6,618 bases of DNA from PVC group bacterium (GCA_003565095.1 PXDI01000086.1:1-6618); one strand, 5' to 3'; shown: positions 1-6,614, numbered from the stretch's first letter. A program made the numbers and translations. Notes: generated from the letters alone by a model not told the origin.

Positions 1-1
1 C

Positions 2-262
2 GATCCTGATGGGCGGCCGATTGTCTACCTGTGTACCGCCTGCGGTGCGGTTGATCCCGCCAAGTTCGAGTGGGCGCTGAAGCTGAATATGATCATACCT
101 TATGGCGCGATTGGTATCGCAAAGGTTGAGGATGATAACTGTTTTGCAATGGTGAACACTTATCTGCGAGAGACGGCCAATCCGCGTGAGATCGGGTTTT
201 CGGTAATGACCCTTGCCAACGAAGGCGACTCTATTGAAAAAGCCCTGTGCCGGCAGGGATAG
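2..262 (+). CDS. C-terminal fragment of a YbjN/CesT-like small protein (5' end outside window)
   Basis: The frame is open from the left edge to a TAG at 260-262, giving 86 residues; the true start lies upstream of the window. The composition is that of a real soluble protein: a strand-like PIVYLCTACG, then a helix ending in ALKLNMIIPYGAIGIAKV, a strand DDNCFAMVNTYL, and a final helix around VMTLANEGDSIEKAL. The order 'helix - LN - hydrophobic/G strand - acidic turn - strand - terminal amphipathic helix' recalls the YbjN and type III secretion chaperone (CesT/SycE-like) fold. This is a judgement by eye, and the fragment lacks enough sequence to separate these families. No signal peptide or membrane segment is visible in this part. 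The gene converges on birA and their 3' ends overlap by 32 bp. Coding status is fairly sure; the family is tentative and no function is assigned. Confidence 0.6.
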   Translation, partial: DPDGRPIVYLCTACGAVDPAKFEWALKLNMIIPYGAIGIAKVEDDNCFAMVNTYLRETANPREIGFSVMTLANEGDSIEKALCRQG

Positions 263-1028
263 TGCCTGAGATTGACACATCACCGGCCCAGTGGGCCGAA
301 ATATTGCCGGTTTCCTCTTGCAGCAGCAGGCGGCCTTGCCCATCAATTCCCGCATAGCTTCCGTTTATTCGGCCGGCGGCGGTAGTAATGCTAAGCTGCC
401 TGCCGGCGAGCGCATCATATTTACGCCATTCTTCAAGTAATGTGTGTGGATCGTTTTGCACAGCCTTCAGCCATAATTCCAGATGGATGACAAGTTCAGA
501 GAGAAGCTGCTCAGTTCCCCAGCGGCATCCGCCGTCAACCTGATGCAGACCAACTGCCGGCAGGCGACCGTTTTCCACTTCAATTGGCGCTGCCGGGTTG
601 ATGTTGATTCCGATTCCCAGAATGATTCTGTTTTCGTGCAGACTGTCCTGCTCAGCGAGTATCCCGGCGATTTTCCGGTTACAGCATATGACATCATTCG
701 GCCATTTAAGTGTGGCGGGGGCACCGGCCTTGAAGAGGGTGTTTCTGACGGCAACCGCCGCGGCGGCCGGCAGCAGGGAGGGGGGCGGCTTTGCGGGATC
801 GACGTCAATACAGAACGAAACAGTAAGGTTTTCGGTTCCCGGCGACTGCCAGATGCGGTCGAAGCGTCCGCGCCCGGCCGTTTGTTGGCGGGCAACCACC
901 GCATCCCCGTGGCGCAGCAGTTTGCTGTTATCAAGTGCCCAGCGGTTGGTTGACGGCAGCTTTTCAAAGATCCAGCGCCGCCCACTCCACAACCCACCGC
1001 GTTCCTGCAGCACCCCTTGTCCGCTCAT
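231..1028 (-). CDS. birA: Biotin-[acetyl-CoA-carboxylase] ligase, monofunctional (BirA catalytic type)
   Basis: This cytoplasmic enzyme makes biotinyl-5'-AMP from biotin and ATP and transfers biotin to a lysine of biotin carboxyl carrier domains such as AccB. The 265-residue protein shows the family motifs in order: STN at 26-28, the biotin/AMP loop AGRGRFDRIWQSPG at 51-64, KWPNDV at 108-113 (Lys108 matching E. coli Lys183), RKIAGIL at 118-124, GIGININ at 138-144, and a C-terminal SH3-like domain from about 208 to 255 (AGRQLSI, GIDGQGRLLLQ, HWAGDVSI). Only about 25 residues precede the STN motif, so the N-terminal helix-turn-helix of E. coli BirA is absent and repression of bio genes is not expected. 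The loop reads GRGRFD where GRGRxG is usual. The ATG lies 2 nt after the stop of the upstream gene, no strong Shine-Dalgarno is visible, and no other Met occurs in the protein, which points to translational coupling. Confidence 0.95.
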   Translation of the reverse strand: MSGQGVLQERGGLWSGRRWIFEKLPSTNRWALDNSKLLRHGDAVVARQQTAGRGRFDRIWQSPGTENLTVSFCIDVDPAKPPPSLLPAAAAVAVRNTLFKAGAPATLKWPNDVICCNRKIAGILAEQDSLHENRIILGIGININPAAPIEVENGRLPAVGLHQVDGGCRWGTEQLLSELVIHLELWLKAVQNDPHTLLEEWRKYDALAGRQLSITTAAGRINGSYAGIDGQGRLLLQEETGNISAHWAGDVSISGTIPAGTGLFQ

Positions 1029-1030
1029 AA

Positions 1031-4000
1031 CTACCGCACCCGGTTGACCGGCGGAAGCCCGGCTTGAATCTCACCCAACGGGGGGATTTCTGACGGTTCT
1101 AGAATCACACTTTCCTGTCCGTTACGCCGGATAATAACGCCGCCCTCGGAGGAAATCAGAATATCCTCAGATTCGCGGCCGACGGTGATCCGCACCCCGC
1201 CCTCAATGGTGTCAAACGCGGGTTTTTCCGTACCGCGCGGGTAGGGATACAACACCCATGTCACCGGCGTGCCGGGTTTTGTTTCGATACGCAGCCAGAG
1301 CTGGCATTCGCCATAGAGCCACTCACGGTTCCATCCGGGTGGCGGCATCAGCGCCCGCCCGTCAGTATTGCGGATAAGTGCATGCCAGTCGCTGTTCATA
1401 TCCGGGTTCTGCCAGACCGGTTTCCAGTCATCGAGAGGAAGCGCGGTTACTTTGTGCTGCTTCATAAATGCCTGCATGCGCTCTTTCCACTCCCGCTGGG
1501 TTTCGCCTTCACGCAGAACATACGGCTCGCCGGGGGAAGCCGGCCAGCCGTCCCAGTAAAACCATTCGCGATTTTCAACCTTGGGATCGGTGGCATGCGC
1601 CAGATAAACGCTCATATCCATTTCCCACTGGCCCCACAGATCGATCCGGTTGCCATCCTGCACTGCTTCACGGGCCAGCAAGTGGATATTCAGTTGCTGG
1701 CGTTCAGAGGAACGGGTTTCGTCCCTGACAACCAGATAATCAGTCATGCTGCTGCGGGCGGGATGCTTAATCAACGCCAGAATCCGGCGGTGTACAATCT
1801 GGTCAACATCACGTGAAGGCCATTGAATGCTGAATTCGCCTGACGGCTGCCAGGGAGTCATTATCAGGTTGCCGGATTTTCTTTCGGCCACGACAACATC
1901 GGCATGGGTACTGTTCACGAAGGCGCCGACATGGGCGGTGCTGGTTATTTGCTCGAAGGCCTCCTGTGCCGCACCCGACTGGCTGTGTGGAACATTGCCG
2001 GTGCGGCCGAATGTCATGGAATTATGCAGTGCGGCGTGATCGCCGCGCGGGCTGTATGAGCAATTATAGTCCAACGATATCGGTGTGGAATTGGCATAAT
2101 AATGGTATGCCAGTTCGGTATTATGGTCATGTCCGCGTGCGTGTCCGGCCTTGAAGCTGAGAAAAGTTTCACGCGGTGTATCGAAATGCGTGCGCATAAT
2201 GGTACCGAAGCCGTGGAAGTACTGGCTTGACCAGTCCATTTCCGCCGGGTCCATGGCGGGAATGCTCTCATCGATGGATGTCAGGGCGGCGGCGAGGCTG
2301 CCTTCCTGTTTTCCGGTCGGCAGCAGGGTGCGGGTCCCCATAAAGCGCGAGGCGGCCTCGGGGTGTTCATTGCGCATAAAGAACGCCAGTCTGCCGAATC
2401 CTTCACTGCCCAATCCTGAGTCCCAGCGATGGGTATCGCCATGCGGTGCGGCATGGCGCCGGCCCAGGCGGGTATGATAAGGTGTCAGCAGTTTGCGGTG
2501 CCAATCACCGGTTCTGATAAACAGCGGATTGTCGGCAACCACGTTGGCAACGCCGAGGTTTTTGTAGAGCAACGCGGTTTCAAGCTGCAATTTGAGTGAA
2601 TAGCCGGAGTACCCCGGGCATTCATAGCCGACCCCGTCGGGCGGAAACAAGACCTTGTCCAGGTCATCCATAAAATTATCTTTACCGAACGCCAGCCATT
2701 CCTGCGCGTGGGGGTGATCCAGCATGGCGGCACCCGCCATTACTCCCGGCATGTATTTGTCGGTATGAAAATTGGGGTTTCCGGGAGACCATCCGTGGTG
2801 CCATCCGGGCCAATGGTCGAGATCGGTCATAATATAGCCGATGGCGGCCTGCCATGCCCCGCCATAGGGTTGCCCGCCCGAAAGCAGGTCGCCGATGGCA
2901 AGATCATGCGGCATGGCGCGCAACTGGCGAGATGTGGGATTCAGGAAATCATCCTGATAGCGGCGCTGGATCCAAAGCCCCGGAGACGGCGGGTTGGGGG
3001 TGCTGATATCCTCCCCGAGAACCACCGCCAGCACTTTATAGTCCAATGAATCCAGTTCATTACGGATCTGTCCGGCCCGGCGCCGGTCACCGCTTTCCTG
3101 CACTTCGGCCAGTTCCGTCTGGAGTGCAGCGCGTTTTTCGACTGCTTCACGGATGGCCTGTGCAGCGAAGGTATCGGTATTGTCACGATATTCACGCCGC
3201 AGGCGTTCGAGTGTATCCCGGTTCATCAGGATATTGGGTCCCGCCTTGGAAGGATCACGCTCCCAGCTCAGGATGTACTTGTTCATCTGGGCGACAAGGG
3301 TCCAGTCGGTATGCCGCCGGACGATATCATTAATCGAAGCGACATTGCGCCGCGGGGCGATATTGATGCCGTAGGATCTCTGTCCGTAGTGGAACCCTGA
3401 GCGGTGTGTATCGCCGTCACGCAGCGGAAAGCGCACACTGGCCCGGCTTTCGTCATGGGCGTATGCCGCAATGGTATTGGGGTAGGGGCCGACCCATTTG
3501 CTGGCAAAAGCCGCCACAATGCCGACAGCGGGGGCCTCATCGTCAACCCCTTCAAACGGATATTCCCCGCCGAGTGCTTTCAGTGCCTGCACCAGCAACT
3601 TTCTGGCCTCCGGTCCCGGCAGATCACGAGACTGCTCCTCCCAGTCGTTAGCCTCTTCTGCGGCCGTCTTCAAGGCTTCGTCGTCGTCGCGGCGGGCATT
3701 ACGGATGCGGCCCTGCACATCACGGCGCAACTGACCCAAAGCGGGCGGTGGCGGACCGCCGCTGGTCATAAAGAAATCCTGAGAGCCGCCGCCACCCTGA
3801 TTCCAACGGGGGCGCATCAAGGCAAACGGCCGGCCGCGCTGGTCTTCGCGCGGGCGGGCCGGAACCCAGTGCTGGTTGACATTTCCGCCGAAACGGTCAT
3901 ACAGAAACCAGCGCACCCAGGTGATCGTATCCAGCGGCATGAAAGCGTCGGTTTGAAAACCGGTGATGGCCGGGACGTTTTCATCAGGTTCGCCCCAATG

Positions 4001-4822
4001 CATATAATATTGGTGAATGCCCCAGCCTTCGACAGTGTCGTCACCGGGCAGATAAAAGCGTTCGCTGACTTCGATCCATGGATTTCCTGCGGTGAAGCGC
4101 AGCATCACCTCATAATGCGCCGATAACTTCGGGATGGTTTCACGCGGCGGCTGGTTGGGCTCCCATAAATGGCACTGTTTACCAAGTTCCAGCGGCAGTG
4201 CTTCAACATGGCCGTCGGGTTGTGCATCGCTGAAATGATAGATCAGATGCATATCGAGAAAGACCGGCCCATTATTAAGAATTCTGTTTTCCACACGTTC
4301 TACCCGGGAGCTGCCGTTGAACCATGCGCGGCCGTCCCATGCGGAAGATCCCTTAAGGCGCATGCCGCCGCTCCAGTGCGGCAGTTCACCCAGTGCCGTG
4401 CCGGCGGCCAGCCCGGCATAGCGGTGGACTCTGAATTCATAGACGCCGTTGTCAATCAGGGCAAAATCTCCGTCGCTTTTTACCGTCAGGCCTGCAGTGG
4501 CCGGCTGGTCTTCAATAACCGCCACCGGCATTTCGTTTGATCCGCCGGGGATCGTGGCGGTGAACCATACGCGGTTGACCGTCTTGTCTTCCTTTGTGAC
4601 ACGTTCGAGCTGCGCCGGGCGCAATTCCCCGCCGATTCTGACCGCCAGCGGCTCCTTGAGGGCATCTCCCGGAATCTCCAGATATGTCAAATCCAATGGC
4701 CAGTGCAGACCGAATTCATTACTGATGACAAATTCGTGTGATTGAGCTGCAAGCACCGCCGGTAGTAGTATCATACTGATAACGGGTAGAATGAACGCTT
4801 GGGAAATACGGCTATTCTGCAT
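1031..4822 (-). CDS. Large exported heparinase II/III-type protein, putative polysaccharide lyase
   Basis: Residues 1-26 form a Sec signal peptide (polar start, hydrophobic core FILPVISMILLPAVL, likely cut near AA|Q). There is no lipobox Cys, so a periplasmic or secreted protein is expected. Residues about 30-310 and 430-490 look beta-rich and include LIDNGVYEFRV (122-132). About 640-830 looks like the alpha-toroid of heparinase-type lyases, with DGVGYECPGYSGYS at 729-742 (family pattern DGxxxExSxxYxxY) and HGDTHRWDSG at 794-803. Residues 887-939 match the Hepar_II_III beta-sandwich core: a GHDHNTELAYHYYA segment (897-910), SLDYN (916-920) and ALHNSMTF (931-938). Such proteins cleave uronate-containing polysaccharides by beta-elimination; the substrate here cannot be told. 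At 1263 residues it is much longer than typical members (roughly 600-900), owing to the N-terminal region, two charged helical stretches (357-430, 533-603) and a Trp-rich C-terminal part (1061-1190). An AGGAG sits 9 nt before the ATG. The frame is unbroken. Confidence 0.8.
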   Translation of the reverse strand: MQNSRISQAFILPVISMILLPAVLAAQSHEFVISNEFGLHWPLDLTYLEIPGDALKEPLAVRIGGELRPAQLERVTKEDKTVNRVWFTATIPGGSNEMPVAVIEDQPATAGLTVKSDGDFALIDNGVYEFRVHRYAGLAAGTALGELPHWSGGMRLKGSSAWDGRAWFNGSSRVERVENRILNNGPVFLDMHLIYHFSDAQPDGHVEALPLELGKQCHLWEPNQPPRETIPKLSAHYEVMLRFTAGNPWIEVSERFYLPGDDTVEGWGIHQYYMHWGEPDENVPAITGFQTDAFMPLDTITWVRWFLYDRFGGNVNQHWVPARPREDQRGRPFALMRPRWNQGGGGSQDFFMTSGGPPPPALGQLRRDVQGRIRNARRDDDEALKTAAEEANDWEEQSRDLPGPEARKLLVQALKALGGEYPFEGVDDEAPAVGIVAAFASKWVGPYPNTIAAYAHDESRASVRFPLRDGDTHRSGFHYGQRSYGINIAPRRNVASINDIVRRHTDWTLVAQMNKYILSWERDPSKAGPNILMNRDTLERLRREYRDNTDTFAAQAIREAVEKRAALQTELAEVQESGDRRRAGQIRNELDSLDYKVLAVVLGEDISTPNPPSPGLWIQRRYQDDFLNPTSRQLRAMPHDLAIGDLLSGGQPYGGAWQAAIGYIMTDLDHWPGWHHGWSPGNPNFHTDKYMPGVMAGAAMLDHPHAQEWLAFGKDNFMDDLDKVLFPPDGVGYECPGYSGYSLKLQLETALLYKNLGVANVVADNPLFIRTGDWHRKLLTPYHTRLGRRHAAPHGDTHRWDSGLGSEGFGRLAFFMRNEHPEAASRFMGTRTLLPTGKQEGSLAAALTSIDESIPAMDPAEMDWSSQYFHGFGTIMRTHFDTPRETFLSFKAGHARGHDHNTELAYHYYANSTPISLDYNCSYSPRGDHAALHNSMTFGRTGNVPHSQSGAAQEAFEQITSTAHVGAFVNSTHADVVVAERKSGNLIMTPWQPSGEFSIQWPSRDVDQIVHRRILALIKHPARSSMTDYLVVRDETRSSERQQLNIHLLAREAVQDGNRIDLWGQWEMDMSVYLAHATDPKVENREWFYWDGWPASPGEPYVLREGETQREWKERMQAFMKQHKVTALPLDDWKPVWQNPDMNSDWHALIRNTDGRALMPPPGWNREWLYGECQLWLRIETKPGTPVTWVLYPYPRGTEKPAFDTIEGGVRITVGRESEDILISSEGGVIIRRNGQESVILEPSEIPPLGEIQAGLPPVNRVR

Positions 4823-4831
4823 ACTGGTTTA

Positions 4832-4836
4832 CTCCT
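4832..4836 (-). promoter_or_regulatory. Ribosome binding site of the heparinase-type gene
   Basis: On the minus strand an AGGAG lies 9 nt upstream of the ATG at 4822-4820. It supports this start, which also places the signal peptide exactly at the N-terminus. Confidence 0.75.
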
Positions 4837-4985
4837 AGTCTGAGAAAATTAAATAATTACAATACTCTCTCTAAAAAAGCGTAAACTGCCGGTCTTGTCA
4901 AGAATGGGTCTTCAACAAATGGAAAAAGCTTGATTAGAAAGTGGGGCGGGGCAATATTGTCATGGAGTCTGACATATAGAGCAAG

Positions 4986-4992
4986 AAAGGAG
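4986..4992 (+). promoter_or_regulatory. Ribosome binding site of the xylulokinase gene
   Basis: AAAGGAG is followed by a 7-nt spacer and the ATG at 5000. This fixes the start and gives an N-terminus in which the first kinase motif (GIDASTQ) begins at residue 10, as expected for the family. Confidence 0.85.
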
Positions 4993-4999
4993 CATCAGC

Positions 5000-6601
5000 A
5001 TGGGTAATCTGCCTCCGGTATTTATGGGGATTGACGCGAGTACGCAGGGTTTAAAGGCGACGCTACTGGATGAAGGGTTAAACGTAGTCAGCGAGACTGC
5101 GCTGAATTTTGACCGTGATTTTCCTGAATATAAGACCGAAGGCGGTGTTCATCGTCATACTGACGGTTTAACGGTAACCTCGCCGCCATTAATGTGGGTT
5201 GCAGCGCTCGACCGTTTATTTGAGCGGCTGAAGAGTGGCGGGGCTCCGCTGGACAGGGTTGTCGCCATTTCAGGCTCCGGTCAGCAGCACGGCAGTGTGT
5301 GGCTCAAACCCGGCACGGGAGATGTGCTGGCTGCACTTGATCCGGCCCTGCCGCTGCTCGACCAGCTTGCGGAAGTTTTTTCTGTTGATGAATCGCCAAT
5401 CTGGATGGATGCCTCCACCACCAAACAGTGCCGCAAGCTGGAAGAGCGGCTTGGCGGAGCGCAGGCGGTCGCCGACATCACCGGTTCCCGCGCCTACGAA
5501 CGTTTTACCGGCAACCAGATTGCGCGGATATATGAAGAGCGGCGTGAACTGTACGATGCCACTGAGCGGATTGCGCTGGTCAGTTCATTCATAGCGTCAT
5601 TGCTGACCGGCGGCTATGCGCCGATTGATACCAGCGACGGTTCCGGCATGAACCTGATGGATATCCGCAAGAAAGACTGGTCGCAAGCCGCGCTGGATGC
5701 CACTGCCGCGGGGCTGGCGGCGAAACTGGGGCAGCCGGTTGCGGGGCATACCGCGGTCGGCATGGTCAGCGATTATCTGGTGCGGCGCTATGGATTGAAT
5801 GCCGCAGCGCTGGTGATTGCGTTTTCGGGCGACAATCCCTGCAGTCTGGCCGGACTGCGTCTGCAGAAACCGGGGGATATTGCGGTAAGTCTCGGCACCA
5901 GTGATACTCTGTTCGGTTCGGCCCGTGAACCGCAGCCCTCCGGTGTGGAAGGCCATGTTTTCGCCAATCCGGTTGACCCCGGTTCCTATATGGTAATGCT
6001 TGTGCATCAGAACGGTTCGCTGACCCGCGAGAAGGTCCGTGATCTGGTGGTGGATGACAGATCATGGCAAACCTATCGGGATGTTATGTCCCGGACTGCT
6101 CCCGGCAACAACGGAAAAATCGGCTTGTATCTGTATGAGCCGGAAATAACCCCGCCGATACTGCGTACCGGGGTGTTCCGTTTTGATGCGCAAGGCGCCC
6201 CGGTGGAGGCCTTTGCACCGGGTGAAGAAGCGCGCGCGGTTTTGGAAAGCCAGTTTATGTCGCTGCGCGTGCATGCGGAAAGCATCGGCCTGCGTCCGGC
6301 CAACATTATTGCCACCGGCGGGGCATCAGTCGATCCGGCGGTAATTCGTGTGTTATGCGATGTTTTCGGGGTTCCGGTGCGGGTTGCCGAAAAGGCCGAT
6401 TCGGCTTCATTTGGTGCCGCCTACCGTGCGCTGCACGGCTGGAAATGCGCGCAGGCCGGAGCTTTTGTGGAATATGAACAGGCGCTCGCCGGTGCCGCGC
6501 CTTACAAAATTGCTGCGGAACCGGATATGCAGGCGCATCAGATCTATACAGAAATGCTGCCGCGCATTGGCGAACTTGAACGCAAAATTGCGGAAGGGTA
6601 G
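5000..6601 (+). CDS. xylB: Xylulokinase, eukaryotic XYLB-like type (FGGY family)
   Basis: The enzyme phosphorylates D-xylulose with ATP to D-xylulose 5-phosphate in the cytoplasm, feeding the pentose phosphate pathway. The 533-residue protein carries FGGY-kinase landmarks: GIDASTQGLKA (10-20, phosphate/metal loop with Asp12), SGSGQQHGS (91-99), PIWMDASTT (133-141), SGDNPCSLAG (276-285, Asp278 aligned with the catalytic Asp233 of E. coli XylB), DIAVSLGTSDTLF (293-305) and ATGGAS (438-443, adenosine site). Long identical stretches shared, from memory, with human XYLB (about 536 aa) include DGLTVTSP, TGSRAYERFTGNQIA, SDGSGMNL and GDIAVSLGTSDTLF. Length and these blocks set it apart from the roughly 480-500 aa E. 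coli type. It has no signal peptide. The gene is divergent from the heparinase-type gene with a strong AAAGGAG before the ATG. The exact substrate within pentuloses is an inference from the XYLB similarity. Confidence 0.93.
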   Translation: MGNLPPVFMGIDASTQGLKATLLDEGLNVVSETALNFDRDFPEYKTEGGVHRHTDGLTVTSPPLMWVAALDRLFERLKSGGAPLDRVVAISGSGQQHGSVWLKPGTGDVLAALDPALPLLDQLAEVFSVDESPIWMDASTTKQCRKLEERLGGAQAVADITGSRAYERFTGNQIARIYEERRELYDATERIALVSSFIASLLTGGYAPIDTSDGSGMNLMDIRKKDWSQAALDATAAGLAAKLGQPVAGHTAVGMVSDYLVRRYGLNAAALVIAFSGDNPCSLAGLRLQKPGDIAVSLGTSDTLFGSAREPQPSGVEGHVFANPVDPGSYMVMLVHQNGSLTREKVRDLVVDDRSWQTYRDVMSRTAPGNNGKIGLYLYEPEITPPILRTGVFRFDAQGAPVEAFAPGEEARAVLESQFMSLRVHAESIGLRPANIIATGGASVDPAVIRVLCDVFGVPVRVAEKADSASFGAAYRALHGWKCAQAGAFVEYEQALAGAAPYKIAAEPDMQAHQIYTEMLPRIGELERKIAEG

Positions 6602-6604
6602 GAC

Positions 6605-6614
6605 GGGGGAGGGG
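6605..6614 (+). promoter_or_regulatory. Purine-rich Shine-Dalgarno-like run after the xylulokinase stop
   Basis: GGGGGAGGGG begins 4 bases after the TAG (6599-6601) and resembles a ribosome binding site. It suggests that another plus-strand gene, possibly in the same operon, starts just past the right edge. No start codon is visible inside the window, so this is only suggestive. Confidence 0.3.

Larger units (their letters stand above)
4823..4999. promoter_or_regulatory. Divergent intergenic control region between the heparinase-type gene and the xylulokinase gene
   Basis: This 177-bp stretch separates two divergent starts and is visibly more AT-rich than the genes, so it must hold at least one promoter for each unless transcripts enter from elsewhere. 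A candidate minus-strand promoter is TTTACG (4885-4880), an 18-bp spacer, then TGTAAT (4861-4856; 5 of 6 to TATAAT), which would leave a leader of about 25-30 nt. Just upstream lie an 11-bp odd palindrome TCTTGTCAAGA (4893-4903) and a GGTCTT repeated at 4891-4896 and 4907-4912, spaced 16 bp start to start; together they could be a regulator site. For the plus strand only weak boxes are visible (TTGATT at 4930-4935, TATTGT at 4955-4960, 19-bp spacer). An 8-bp palindrome CAATATTG lies at 4952-4959. The promoter assignments assume sigma-70-like boxes, which may not hold in this lineage. Confidence 0.4.

Noticed and set aside
284..298. Perfect odd palindrome CGGCCCAGTGGGCCG, 22 nt after the stop of the plus-strand fragment, a possible terminator hairpin
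   Set aside because: It is not followed by a T-rich run on either strand, and it encodes the conserved AHWAG segment of BirA, so protein coding explains it well enough.
467..997. Alternative-frame ORF of 176 codons on the minus strand within birA
   Set aside because: It overlaps birA on the same strand in another frame, while the birA frame carries all biotin ligase motifs; the alternative translation shows no recognisable domain.
3404..4126. Long open frame (240 codons) on the plus strand, antisense to the lyase-like gene
   Set aside because: It lies fully inside a gene with clear family motifs, has no convincing ribosome binding site, and its translation looks like the antisense of a GC-rich gene without domain signatures.
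4904..4933. Nine-codon ORF (MGLQQMEKA) in the intergenic region
   Set aside because: No Shine-Dalgarno precedes it, and an ORF of this length is expected by chance.
4962..4979. Five-codon ORF (MESDI) ending just before the xylulokinase ribosome binding site, a possible leader peptide
   Set aside because: It is too short to distinguish from chance, has no regulatory codon run, and no attenuator hairpins were seen around it.
4975..4980. TATAGA as a -10 box for the xylulokinase gene
   Set aside because: Transcription would start within the ribosome binding site at 4986-4992, and the nearest -35-like TTGTCA is only 12 bp away.
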